This document shows positions 42,653 through 55,256 of a stretch of 64,000 nt of DNA, piece after piece. Numbering within the stretch: position 1 is the stretch's first letter; the number at the start of each line of letters is the position of its first letter. A program made the translations under genes and the position numbers. Origin of the DNA: Ehrlichia ruminantium str. Welgevonden (GTDB lineage: Bacteria > Pseudomonadota > Alphaproteobacteria > Rickettsiales > Anaplasmataceae); contig NC_005295.2 of NCBI RefSeq assembly GCF_000026005.1, positions 1,232,655-1,296,654 on the forward strand. The letters are read 5' to 3'. The notes beneath the pieces were generated by a model that was not told the origin of the DNA, did no database searches, and saw only the letters and a list, made by a program, of their open reading frames with translations.

Positions 42653-43261
42653 TCACAATGCGTGCAATATTTTTATCGTTTTTAAATATATAGCACTTAT
42701 CTCATTAATATTTTTCGTTGCATCTACATTGGTAATTAGATAACAACGGTATTGATTTCTTTTTACAATATCACGAAATCCATCTCTAACCCTAGCATAA
42801 AACTCCAAATCAAGAAATTCATATCCATTCTTATTAGATCTAGCAACAGACTGGTTAATATCAGAATCAAGAACAAATGTAATATTCGGATAAATATCAA
42901 CTACTAAATCATTCAACTCTTCAATCAACTTACAATCAATACCGTGACCATAACCTTGATATGCAATTGTAGAATCAATAAACCTATCACAAATCACTAT
43001 TTTTTGTTGAGTTAATGCAGGTTTAATTACTTTCATAAAATGTTCTCTACGCATTGCAATAAAGAAAAGCAGTTCAGATAACTTATCTAGATTTTTAGTA
43101 CTAAACAATAAATTACGTACTGACTCATTAAAAAAAGTACCACCAGGTTCTCTAGTCAATATAACATTATCTACACCATATACCCCTGATAAATACTCTG
43201 TTAGTAATCTTGATTGCGTGGTTTTACCTGAACCATCTATCCCTTCAAAAGTAATAAACAT
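42653..43261 (-). CDS. tmk: Thymidylate kinase
   Basis: The enzyme makes dTDP from dTMP and ATP. The 202 aa show the P-loop EGIDGSGKTT at 6-15, TREPGGT at 36-42 (DR/RE-type dTMP site), CDRFIDSTIAYQGYG at 91-105 with the catalytic-site Asp-Arg, and a LID region that includes ARSNKNGYEF. Length fits the family (about 200-210 aa). AGGAA with 8-nt spacing supports the ATG at 43261. It precedes the MFS transporter by 42 bp, probably as one transcript. Confidence 0.96.
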   Translation of the reverse strand: MFITFEGIDGSGKTTQSRLLTEYLSGVYGVDNVILTREPGGTFFNESVRNLLFSTKNLDKLSELLFFIAMRREHFMKVIKPALTQQKIVICDRFIDSTIAYQGYGHGIDCKLIEELNDLVVDIYPNITFVLDSDINQSVARSNKNGYEFLDLEFYARVRDGFRDIVKRNQYRCYLITNVDATKNINEISAIYLKTIKILHAL

Positions 43262-43494
43262 AATAAATTCCTATAACCTAATACAAAACACACATTCAAT
43301 AAAGATAAAACAAAGTTGTACATATCACTTAATAAATACACTTTAGAAAATTTGAGCATTAAGTATGATACATACTAAAGTATATTATTACTAAATATAT
43401 GAACCACAGTAACCCAAAAGTGCATAAAAAAAACAGAGATGTAACTTAGATAAATCCAGATTAACAGAAGTAAATCTTTATATCAGCCAGAAAT

Positions 43495-44457
43495 TTATGC
43501 CCCAACACAATCCGCTGCAAGATGTCGCATTAATAGATCTATAGAATCAGCAGTATTAATACTAACTGTAGTGACACCTGTATGAATTCTCTTCATTAAA
43601 CTTGACAACACTGTACCAGGTCCAACCTCAACAAAGTTTGTACATCCTTGTTTTATCATATATAAGATGCTCTCACGCCATCGTACTTTACTAATTACTT
43701 GTTTAGCTATTAGATTCTTGATCATTAAACAATCAGTATACTCTCGTGCAGATACATTCGATACGATGTCTACTAATGGCATTTTTATTTCAATACCTTC
43801 AACAAACTGTTGTAGCTTATCACAGGCAGAACTCATAAGTGATGAGTGAAAAGGCCCACTTACCTGTAATTTTATAGCTTTTTTTATATTAGTACCCTTA
43901 ATTAAATCAGGTAGTTGTTGGAGTACTTCATTTACACCACTAACTACAACCTGCCCTTCACAATTATCATTTGCTATTTCACATATTCCATATTCTTGAG
44001 CAGCTGCTACTACCTTCTCCACATCTTCTAAGGTACCACCTACTAACGCATACATTCCCCCGTATCCCAAAGGGACTGCATCATACATAGCCTGACTTCT
44101 TACAAGTAAGAGTTGCGTCACTTCAAATAACGTCAATGCCCCAGATGCACATAGTGCTACACATTCCCCCAAGGAATGTCCAGCCATATACTTTATCTGC
44201 CTAAATAAATGTAGCGGAGTCCCTAGTACATATTCTATAGCACGCAATGTAGCAATAGAAGCTACCATAAGGGCTAGCTGAGCATTATCTGTTGAGGTTA
44301 ATTCTTCAATTGAACCTTCAAACATTATCTTAGATAACTTTTTGTTAAGGATATCATCCACCTCATGGAAAACATATCGCGCAACAGCAAAGTTATCGTA
44401 TATGTTTTTTCCCATAGATACAAATTGAGACCCTTGCCCAGGAAACATCAAAATCAT
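43495..44457 (-). CDS. fabD: Malonyl CoA-ACP transacylase
   Basis: FabD transfers malonyl from CoA to acyl carrier protein for fatty-acid synthesis. The 320 aa start MILMFPGQGSQFVSMG, the family signature. The nucleophile is S95 in GHSLGE (93-98), R120 lies in LLLVRSQAM and the catalytic histidine is H204 in GPFHSSLM. NFVEVGPGTVLSSLMKRI closes the domain. Length matches FabD (about 310 aa). It is divergent from rpmE, 162 bp away, and separated from tmk by 233 bp. Confidence 0.96.
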   Translation of the reverse strand: MILMFPGQGSQFVSMGKNIYDNFAVARYVFHEVDDILNKKLSKIMFEGSIEELTSTDNAQLALMVASIATLRAIEYVLGTPLHLFRQIKYMAGHSLGECVALCASGALTLFEVTQLLLVRSQAMYDAVPLGYGGMYALVGGTLEDVEKVVAAAQEYGICEIANDNCEGQVVVSGVNEVLQQLPDLIKGTNIKKAIKLQVSGPFHSSLMSSACDKLQQFVEGIEIKMPLVDIVSNVSAREYTDCLMIKNLIAKQVISKVRWRESILYMIKQGCTNFVEVGPGTVLSSLMKRIHTGVTTVSINTADSIDLLMRHLAADCVGA

Positions 44458-44619
44458 CTATTTAAAGCATTTTGGTTATTGTTCTTTATTATAGTACTCC
44501 GTTATTATTAATTAGTCAAAATGAATTTATACTATGATAAATAATATCATTGACAGATTGCATACATAAATGCTAGAAGTAGTAGTTTTTAAGCATTTTT
44601 ATAATATAAAGGTTCAGGA

Positions 44620-44847
44620 ATGAGAAAGGGAATACATCCAGAAACTTACGATATTCTCACTGTGTTTACTAATGGAGAAGAAAGAGTAATGAAATCCACT
44701 CTTGGCAAAAAAGACGAGATGATAAGGATTCACTTAGAAAGTGATTGTTTTAATCACCCTGCATGGAATCCAAGCTTAAGAGCAACTAGCAAAAAAAATA
44801 GTAAGGCTGCAAAGTTTCTAAGCAAATTTGGTGATTTAGATTTATAA
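44620..44847 (+). CDS. rpmE: 50S ribosomal protein L31
   Basis: A 75-residue L31. It begins MRKGIHPETY and has the family's F-T-N-G stretch and the C-terminal HPAWNPSLR. The zinc-binding CxxC pairs of the C+ form are missing (only one Cys at DCFNHP), so it is the zinc-independent type. AAGG at 44609-44612 precedes the ATG by 7 nt. nadK starts 17 bp after its stop codon, so they form one operon. Confidence 0.93.
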   Translation: MRKGIHPETYDILTVFTNGEERVMKSTLGKKDEMIRIHLESDCFNHPAWNPSLRATSKKNSKAAKFLSKFGDLDL

Positions 44848-44864
44848 GTTTATTTATTATCAAT

Positions 44865-45656
44865 ATGAGCAATTATCAAAACATTGGGTATATTTTTACT
44901 GATGCTTTTGATAAAGATATAGCTCTTATGATGGAAAAGCGTTATCACTTAATAAATGTTAAAGAGAACAATGATTTACCTATCGATTTACTTGTAGTAA
45001 TAGGAGGGGATGGGTTATTACTTCATAGTTTGCATAGCTATGTAATTAACAAGCAGCGCAATATTCCAGTATACGGTATTAATTATGGTACTGTTGGGTT
45101 TCTACTGAATCAGTATTCAGAATATAACCTCATAGATCGTATTAATAAGGCTGTACCGACACAACTAGCAACATTAAATATGGTAGCAACCGATATATAT
45201 CAACACAAACATGAGAGTACAGCTATAAATGAAGTATCTTTATTTCGTAGTACTCATCAAGCTACAAATTTACAAATAAAAATTAACGACAAGTTAGTAA
45301 TGGAAAAACTAGTATCTGATGGCATTTTAGTTTCAACACCAGCTGGTAGTACAGCTTATAACTTCTCTGCTGGAGGATCTATATTACCCTTAAACTCTAA
45401 TGTAATTGCCTTAACTGCAATTAACTCATTCCGTCCTAGACGTTGGCGTGGAGCTATATTAACAGATTCTATAACAATCGAAATAGATGTAATTAATCCA
45501 ACAGTACGATCTGTATCAGCAGTTGCAGACTATACAAATTTTTATAACATTAAAAACATCAAAATAAAAAAGGATAGTAATGTAATCATTACATTGCTAT
45601 TTGATGAAGGACATAAACTAGAAGAAAGAATTATTAATGAGCAATTTTTTCATTAA
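44865..45656 (+). CDS. nadK: NAD kinase
   Basis: The enzyme phosphorylates NAD to NADP. The 263 aa contain GGDG at 47-50, GINYGTVGFLLN (NAD-site loop), the NE pair in AINEVSLF, and VSDGILVSTPAGSTAYNFSAGG, the full set of family motifs in order, followed by ALTAINSFRPRRWRG. It lies 17 bp downstream of rpmE on the same strand. A 20-bp perfect palindrome lies 68 bp after its stop codon. Confidence 0.95.
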   Translation: MSNYQNIGYIFTDAFDKDIALMMEKRYHLINVKENNDLPIDLLVVIGGDGLLLHSLHSYVINKQRNIPVYGINYGTVGFLLNQYSEYNLIDRINKAVPTQLATLNMVATDIYQHKHESTAINEVSLFRSTHQATNLQIKINDKLVMEKLVSDGILVSTPAGSTAYNFSAGGSILPLNSNVIALTAINSFRPRRWRGAILTDSITIEIDVINPTVRSVSAVADYTNFYNIKNIKIKKDSNVIITLLFDEGHKLEERIINEQFFH

Positions 45657-45724
45657 ACATCACTAACTATTACAAAGTCTACAACTAACTAGTCTACCTA
45701 AAAGAATATAAATATCAGAAGAAC

Positions 45725-45744
45725 TCTGTAATCTAGATTACAGA
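45725..45744. other. 20-bp perfect palindrome after nadK
   Basis: Half-site TCTGTAATCT followed directly by its complement AGATTACAGA, no spacer. The hairpin could end rpmE-nadK transcripts, although no T-run follows; alternatively it is a dimer-protein binding site. Confidence 0.55.
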
Positions 45745-45779
45745 CATAATATATAGCTATATAGCATGATGAATAAAAG

Positions 45780-46990
45780 TAACTAATACATTTTAGGAAA
45801 CTTTTTATAAGAAAAAACAGAAACTTATAAGATAAAAACTACTAATCGGTAGTTTTATCATGATAAAACTTTAACAATATAAAAATAACAGATTAATTAT
45901 TTAGGTAGTCACGTAATTATAATAATATTAATTTAAATAACCATTTCTCCATTTTACACATAACTCACCTAATAAAACAACACCTTATAATATCATTTTA
46001 TGAATAATAAGAAAAATTAATATAATTTATAATGAACCTTCCATACAGAAAAAAGTATATATTTCATAAGTAAAATATATTATAGTAAGTTTCTTTATGA
46101 TAACACTTTAACAATGTAAAAAATAACAGATTAATTATTTAGGTAGTTACGTAATTACAATAACATTAATTTAAATAACCATTTCTCCATTTTACACATA
46201 ACTCACCTAATAAAACAACACCTTATAATATCATTTTATGAATAATAAGAAAAATTAATATAATTTATAATGAACCTTCCATACAAAAAAAAAAAAAAAA
46301 AAAAAGTATATATTTCATAAGTAAAATTATTATAGTAAGTTTCTTTATGATAAAACTTTAACAATATAAAAATAACAGATTAATTATTTAGGTAGTTACG
46401 TAATTACAATAACATTAATTTAAATAACCATTTCTCCATTTTACACATAACTCGCCTAATAAAACAACATCTTATAATATCATTTTATGAATAATAAGAA
46501 AAATTCATATAATTTATAATAAACCTTCCATACAGAAAAAAGTATATATTTCATAAGTAAACTATATTATAGTAAGTTTCTTTATGATAACACTTTAATA
46601 ATGTAAAAAATAACAGATTAATTATTAGACGGCTACTTAATTACAACAACAATTTTAGGAAATATCATTTTTTATTCAATATTTCTAACAAATCATCAAA
46701 TAATATTAATTATAAAAACAATTAATGCAATCATAATACACCTTATCATATATGGGAAAAATATATAATTTTATAAGCAAAATTATCATAGTAAGTTGCT
46801 CTAGTAATAAAACTCCAATAATATAAAAAATTAATAGCTTAATCATTAGATAGCTACTTAAATAAAAGCATACATTTAGAACACAAGCATCTATACTCTA
46901 GTTTTTTAGCAATAATAGATAATATCCAGCAATATTATTGCACGAACAATAAAAAATTAATATACTTTATGAGGAACCTTTTATAGGAAA
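45780..46990. repeat. Tandem repeat, about 238-bp unit, 3 good and 2 degenerate copies
   Basis: The block 'aataacagattaattatttaggtag' recurs at about 45.88, 46.12, 46.37 and (diverged) 46.60 kb, with a fifth faded copy near 46.84 kb. The period is 238 bp, and 249 bp in one interval where the tract after 'atac' has grown to A21 (46285-46305; A6 in other copies). The unit ends 'tgaaccttccatacagaaaaaagtat'. The last faded copy ends as 'aggaaccttttataggaaaaaagtgg', which is the guaB ribosome site and start codon, so the guaB leader is itself derived from, or gave rise to, the repeat. Confidence 0.85.
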
Positions 46991-46993
46991 AAA

Positions 46994-48451
46994 GTGGAAC
47001 TTTCTTATGCTTTTGATGATATACTAATTGTACCATCAGCATCAGATGTATTACCTGCTGACACAAATGTGACAACATACATAACAGAAGAGATAGAACT
47101 TAAAATTCCTATCATTTCTGCAGCAATGGACACAGTTACAGAAGCAAATTTAGCTATAGCATTAGCACAACATGGTGGTATAGGATGTATACATAAAAAT
47201 TTTTCTACAGATCAACAGTTACTTGAAGTAAGAAAAGTAAAAAAACACGAAAGTTGGATAGTATATAACCCAATTGCAGTGTCTCCTGAAGATAGCTTAG
47301 CAGTCGCTTTATCAATTATGAAAAAATACAGTTACTCTGGAATACCAGTAGTTACAGAAACAGAAAATGGTAAGCGTTTAGTAGGAATATTAACAAATCG
47401 TGATGTAAGGTTTGTTGAAAACAAAGACTGCAAAGTAGCAGACATTATGACTAAAGATCACCTAATTACAGTTCCAGAAGGTATAGAACGCTGTGATGCA
47501 ATAAAGTTATTGCAGAAATATAGGAAAGAAAGACTAATTGTTGTAGACAATAACTACTGTTGTGTTGGGCTGATTACAGTTAAGGATATAGAGAAATTCA
47601 ATCAATTTCCAAACTCATGCAAAGACAATTGTGCAAGATTAAGAGTAGCAGCAGCAGTAGGTACAGGAAAAACAGATGGAATTGAAAGAGCTGAAGCACT
47701 ACTTGCAGAAGATGCAGATATAATCATAGTCGATACAGCACATGGACATTCTGAAAGGGTGTTAACAACAGTAAAAGAAATAAAAACACTTTTTCCACAT
47801 GCCCAAGTAATTGGAGGTAATGTAGCAACAGGAGAGGGAGCATTAGCATTAATTGAAGCAGGTGTAGATGCAATAAAAGTTGGTATCGGTCCAGGATCAA
47901 TTTGTACAACCCGTATTGTTACTGGTGTTGGTGTACCACAATTTTCTGCAATAAGAAATGTAGTCAATGCATGTAGGAACAAAAAAATAAGAATTATTGC
48001 AGATGGAGGTATAAAATATTCTGGTGATATAGCAAAATCTATAGCAGCAGGAGCAGATGTTGTAATGATAGGTTCTATTTTTGCTGGTACAGATGAAAGC
48101 CCAGGAGAAATTATGATATATAATGGACGCGCATATAAGTCATACAGAGGTATGGGATCTCTTGGTGCAATGAAACGTGGATCAGCAAGTCGATATTTTC
48201 AAGATAGCAATCATAAATTTATTCCAGAAGGTATAGAAGGGAGAGTACCTTTGAAAGGTCCAATCTCTGGAGTAATACACCAGTTAATTGGTGGGTTAAG
48301 ATCTGCAATGGGATATACGGGTAATCGAAATATATGTGATATGAAGAAAAATTGCAAATTTACTAGTATTACATCAGCTGGACTACGTGAAAGTCATGTT
48401 CACGATGTAATCATTACTCAAGAAGTATCAAACTATGACCCTATTGCTTAA
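46994..48451 (+). CDS. guaB: Inosine-5'-monophosphate dehydrogenase
   Basis: IMPDH oxidises IMP to XMP, the committed step to GMP. The 485 aa start MELSYAFDDILIVPSASDV and have the two CBS domains inserted at about 90-200 (PIAVSPEDSLAVAL, KVADIMTKDHLITVPEG), the catalytic loop GPGSICTTRIVTGVGVPQ with C304, DGGIKYSGDIAKSIAAGADVVMIGS, the flap YRGMGSLGAMKRGSASRYF and the C-terminal VPLKGPISGVIHQLIGGLRSAMGY. The start is GTG at 46994, 5 nt after AGGA (46985-46988). The leader lies in the final degenerate unit of the 238-bp array. It stands alone. Confidence 0.97.
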   Translation: MELSYAFDDILIVPSASDVLPADTNVTTYITEEIELKIPIISAAMDTVTEANLAIALAQHGGIGCIHKNFSTDQQLLEVRKVKKHESWIVYNPIAVSPEDSLAVALSIMKKYSYSGIPVVTETENGKRLVGILTNRDVRFVENKDCKVADIMTKDHLITVPEGIERCDAIKLLQKYRKERLIVVDNNYCCVGLITVKDIEKFNQFPNSCKDNCARLRVAAAVGTGKTDGIERAEALLAEDADIIIVDTAHGHSERVLTTVKEIKTLFPHAQVIGGNVATGEGALALIEAGVDAIKVGIGPGSICTTRIVTGVGVPQFSAIRNVVNACRNKKIRIIADGGIKYSGDIAKSIAAGADVVMIGSIFAGTDESPGEIMIYNGRAYKSYRGMGSLGAMKRGSASRYFQDSNHKFIPEGIEGRVPLKGPISGVIHQLIGGLRSAMGYTGNRNICDMKKNCKFTSITSAGLRESHVHDVIITQEVSNYDPIA

Positions 48452-48904
48452 TTATATTTTTATAACTATATGTAAGACATCTACATAACAAATATGTTAT
48501 TTTGATAATTTCAATTAATGTATTCGATCAATAAATTAACATATTCAAGATACTAACTTACTCCTTTATAATTAAAGTTATGCATTAATGCGCATATACA
48601 CACATAACATTCCACTTAAACTGCATGCTCAAAAGTATATTATAAATAAAGAAATTAGTAACGAGATAACCAAATATTTCTCTATCTTAAGTTAGTTACT
48701 GTAATCATAATCTTTATTAGCAAATTACATTATTTAAATTTCTTATCATCTACACAAAACAATAAAAACACAATTATCAACTATGACATTATTAATTTCA
48801 TATAATATTCTTTGAAATATGCTATTAGTAAAAAACTAATCATAAATCATTACTAAGATTAAATAAGTTATATCTTATTCTCATCTCTAAAAATCCATAT
48901 AAGA
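48452..48904. other. Intergenic, no gene seen
   Basis: About 450 bp after guaB with no recognised element. Confidence 0.5.
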
Positions 48905-49332
48905 AAATAAATATAATATTATTAGTTTAACAATAATCCTTCCTTGAATAAATTAACCAGTAAAAATAGACTTTTCTTATTCCTTCTCTATACACATAAA
49001 TAATTAATACAATTTTATAATTATGATTTTCCAGTACTTAATTGCACATTTAATAATCTATACAGAAGATTTAATAATACATATTAAAAATATATTTCAA
49101 AGTCTATTATATAGTAATAAATATATAATATTATTAGTTTAACAATAATCCTTCCTTGAATAAATTAACCAGTAAAAATAGACTTTTCTTATTCCTTCTC
49201 TATACACATAAATAATTAATACAATATTTTATAATTAATTTTCCAGTACTTAATTGCACATTTAATAATCCATACAGAAGATTTAATAATACATATTAAA
49301 AATATATTTCAAAGTCTATTATATAATAATAA
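48905..49332. repeat. Direct tandem duplication, 212-bp unit, 2 copies
   Basis: 'attagtttaacaataatcc' begins at 48921 and again at 49133. The two copies stay nearly identical through 'caaagtctattatata', differing by a few substitutions and small insertions. Non-coding. Confidence 0.88.
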
Positions 49333-50916
49333 ATAAGTTAACAACTTCAAACTTTGTAATATCACATATACATATCTTCATCTATTTCTTCTATTCAAAA
49401 TCAAATTACTATCCTTTAGGATTTATCGTATCTTATCTTTATAAAATATATCAAACAATAATATCAGCTAATTTCAAAATAACTTTTCTAGTAAATTAAA
49501 TCATTTTTACATAAAATTTTTAGTGATTACTTGTACTTCATTTGAAAATAACACCTTTATAATTTAGCAAGTGTTTTATATACTACACCTATTAATTTGA
49601 GAGATCACTACTAAATCAAACAAAGTGAATCAAACGTATCACGGCAAGAATAAACTGATAATCACACACACTACTTGTATCACAAAGACTATGCTTCTCC
49701 TTAATAAGTATAGTATTTTAATATTTGGAAAATTGTAAATTGATATCACATTTATAATTATGCTACATAAACAAGCACAGTTAATAAACTAAAGCTACAG
49801 CAAGATTTTTTTATAAATTTATAGCATTCGTACAAAAATCCAACATTAATTAAGATAAACTTACCATTATAATAGTAATCATGTTTACTAATATATAATA
49901 TTATAAACAACTTGATATTCTTGCTCAGGATAGATTAAACTAATAACTAAAATACTATTAGTCTATAATTATCAGAAATACTAGATATAGGAAAAACACT
50001 AATGTATACTTCTTTTTTTATATACTAATATTGAAGGTTAAAGTAACAAATTCAAAAATTTATTATTTCTCATAACCTTTGTACTTAACAACTGATAAAC
50101 ATACCTTTATACAAAGGTTATATACAATAACTATTAAAAATAATAAAATATTATACAAATTATAACATACCATTACTAGTAAGTTTTACTCACTGCAAAT
50201 CAATACATAGATATATAAAATTACTACAGTTTATTATGAATAACTTTTAATAATTAACAATAAGAGATTACTACATTAGATACTTTCTAAATCATGGTAA
50301 AATATAATTAAAAAATAACAAAATCAAAAGTATGTACCTATACACATTTTACTTTTTTAAAAATAATTATTGTTTTCATGTGTAATCTCATGGTTTATTC
50401 ACCATCACATTTCTACTATACTTTAAAATTACCTAATTATTATTAAATAACAAAAGACTTAGCTACTGCAAAAAGACTACCCACATCATAAAAACTATTA
50501 TATATGAAATATCCAAGATATACTTATAAGAAAAACACATAAGACTCTAAGTATTACGATTGATAACATCCATTAATGATTACACTTAGTAACTACTGAT
50601 ATAGCTAAAACTCATTTAATAAATATACAACAAATTCTTAAGTAACACAGATTTATATAGAGTTATTGCTTCTATATCAAATTACGCGTTGTATAATAAT
50701 GTTATAATAAAATTTATTATTTAAATATTCTCTTTATTATCAGTGATACCTACAAAATACTTATCCACTATACTTAAAAACGTCAATTAAGAAGAAAATG
50801 AAAAAACATACTCTCAAATGCATAATAACAAGAAACAAGCAACTCTACACAAAAAAGAAAAATATTAACCAAAGAAAATACTGGAAGCTACAATAAAAAA
50901 AATTATAGCTTAATAA
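49333..50916. other. Long intergenic region before the 5S gene
   Basis: About 1.6 kb without a gene; one long dyad lies at 50072-50121. It contains no tRNA or 16S sequence. Confidence 0.55.
50072..50121. other. 12-bp inverted repeat, 26-nt loop
   Basis: ATAACCTTTGTA (50072-50083) pairs perfectly with TACAAAGGTTAT (50110-50121). No T-run directly follows. Role unknown; it lies about 800 bp downstream of the rRNA pair. Confidence 0.5.
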
Positions 50917-51031
50917 GGGTGGCAGCGACCTACTCTCCCGTGCCTTAAGACAAAGTACCATAAGCGCTAGAAGGCTTAACTTCCAGGTTCGAAATGTAGC
51001 TGGGTGTATCACTTCTGCTATTACCACCAAC
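50917..51031 (-). rRNA. rrf: 5S ribosomal RNA
   Basis: About 115 nt of unusually GC-rich sequence. Read on the minus strand it has the 5S shape: GTTGGTGGTAATAGC at the start, the loop B-like ACACCCAGCTACATTTCGAACC, GAAGTTAAGCC, and GGGAGAGTAGGTCGCTGCC near the end, whose ends pair. It lies about 70 nt downstream of the 23S gene on the same strand. Confidence 0.93.
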
Positions 51032-51100
51032 CCAATTAAACTATAAAACAAAATAAGCAAAAAGACAAGCTGCAGTTTTAATACTACATATAATTACAAA

Positions 51101-53889
<2,789 letters not shown>

Positions 53890-53983
53890 ATTTGCTGTAT
53901 ATGCAGTACTAAAACTGCATTCTTAAATTTATACTTTTAGCTAAATTGAATCAGATTGATGATTAATTACCATCAACCTTACC

Positions 53984-54013
53984 ATTTTATTAATCTTTTT
54001 GCTTACTTGTCAA
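53984..54013 (-). promoter_or_regulatory. rRNA promoter candidate, proximal
   Basis: On the minus strand TTGACA (54008-54013) and TAAAAT (53984-53989) are 18 bp apart, about 95 bp before the 23S 5' end. Confidence 0.45.
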
Positions 54014-54056
54014 TCAACAAAGCAACATAAAAATATATGTAACCCATGAGATATAA

Positions 54057-54085
54057 GTTTTAACTACATATGTATTTTATGTCAA
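54057..54085 (-). promoter_or_regulatory. rRNA promoter candidate, distal
   Basis: A second perfect TTGACA (54080-54085) with TAAAAC (54057-54062), spacing 17 bp. Two promoters in tandem before 23S would explain how it is expressed apart from 16S. Confidence 0.4.
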
Positions 54086-54189
54086 TATTTATTTTTATTT
54101 ATTTTTATTTTTTTTTAGTATCTATTTCTTAAAATCAATTACCATCTTATTATAAAATACAATACTTACAGATTTGATATAACCTGAAC

Positions 54190-55035
54190 ATGCTATTTCA
54201 TACATTAGATATAAATCAATTTCAAGAAAAATTCACCATGAATTACTCATATTTTGATAGTAGTAGCAGTAAATATCTAATATGCGTACATGGAATAACA
54301 AGAAATTGCAGAGATTTTGACTACTTAGCAACTGTCTTATCTAAACACTACAAAATAATATGCCCAGATATTGTAGGAAGAGGTAAAAGTTCGTGGCTCC
54401 AGAACTATAAGTTATATAATTATTCTACTTACTGTAAAAGTATAGTATACTTACTAAAACATTTAAAAATTAATCAGATTGATTTCCTCGGGACTTCGAT
54501 GGGTGGAATAATAGGAATGTACTTATCGGCATATTTTCCTAACCTAATTAATAAATTAATTATTAATGATATTGGACCGTTCATTAACATCGATTCCTTA
54601 AAAAAAATTGATAAAAATATCAATATTAATCCAATATTCAACACTATAAATGAAGTAGAACTATACATAAAAAAACTATTATATAGTTTTGGAATAACCC
54701 AAGAACAGCATTGGCAACATATCATTAAACACAGCATAGTACAAAATTCTGACAATACATATGCATTAGCAGTAGATCCAAAAATAGGAATAGCATTCAG
54801 CGAAGAAATTAGTAATATAGAGAACATGGATATGTGGAACATATGGAATAAAATACACAGTAAAATATTGGTAATACGTGGAGCAGTATCAAATATATTA
54901 ACAAGATCTATATTAAATCAAATGGTATTATCAAAACCAGACATGAGTTTTATAGAGTACCAAAATGCAGGTCATGCACCAGCACTCATGGAAAATTATC
55001 AAATACATGATATACAAAACTGGTTACTAACATAA
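54190..55035 (+). CDS. Alpha/beta hydrolase
   Basis: A 281-residue alpha/beta-hydrolase-fold protein. The oxyanion region is CVHGITRNCRDFDYLA (32-47), followed by PDIVGRGKSSW, the nucleophile elbow GTSMGG with S103, and the catalytic histidine H262 in NAGHAPALME. The position that usually holds the acid, after the strand ILVIRG, reads SNIL (N235) where relatives often have S-D-x-L, so the triad acid may be replaced or supplied elsewhere. The substrate is unknown; the closest pattern is esterases and C-C hydrolases. No signal peptide. It is divergent from the 23S rRNA gene and lies 221 bp before pdhA. Confidence 0.88.
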   Translation: MLFHTLDINQFQEKFTMNYSYFDSSSSKYLICVHGITRNCRDFDYLATVLSKHYKIICPDIVGRGKSSWLQNYKLYNYSTYCKSIVYLLKHLKINQIDFLGTSMGGIIGMYLSAYFPNLINKLIINDIGPFINIDSLKKIDKNININPIFNTINEVELYIKKLLYSFGITQEQHWQHIIKHSIVQNSDNTYALAVDPKIGIAFSEEISNIENMDMWNIWNKIHSKILVIRGAVSNILTRSILNQMVLSKPDMSFIEYQNAGHAPALMENYQIHDIQNWLLT

Positions 55036-55145
55036 CTATACAGTTATTACAAGAGTACATATTAAAGTTTTTAATATTTGATTAATGGTTAAGCAAGTTA
55101 GTATATTCATGAGCAGTTATATTTAGACTGAAAATTTAATTATTG

Positions 55146-55174
55146 CGATATGCTAATAAATAAGTTAGCAATAT
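55146..55174. other. Stem-loop between hydrolase and pdhA
   Basis: GATATGCTAA pairs with TTAGCAATATC with one bulged base, loop 8 nt. It lies about 110 bp after the hydrolase stop codon and about 80 bp before pdhA. No T-run follows. Confidence 0.4.
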
Positions 55175-55210
55175 CTTAATATTGAATTATAAGATTACTC
55201 AAAAAAAATA

Positions 55211-55225
55211 GTGGCAATATGCCAC
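55211..55225. promoter_or_regulatory. GTGGCA-ATA-TGCCAC dyad in the pdhA leader
   Basis: A short GC-rich dyad flanked by A8 on the left and A5 on the right, 31 bp before the pdhA start. On the minus strand it looks like a terminator (stem then T-run); on the plus strand it could be an operator or leader hairpin. Confidence 0.4.
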
Positions 55226-55256
55226 AAAAATTAAGCGTATTAATTTAAGGTAATAC

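Noticed and set aside
47602-47982. 126-codon minus-strand frame inside guaB
   Set aside because: Antisense shadow of a strongly conserved gene; no ribosome site or domain.
50845-51060. 71-codon frame over the 5S gene
   Set aside because: It overlaps the 5S rRNA, whose conserved sequence explains the GC-rich stretch.
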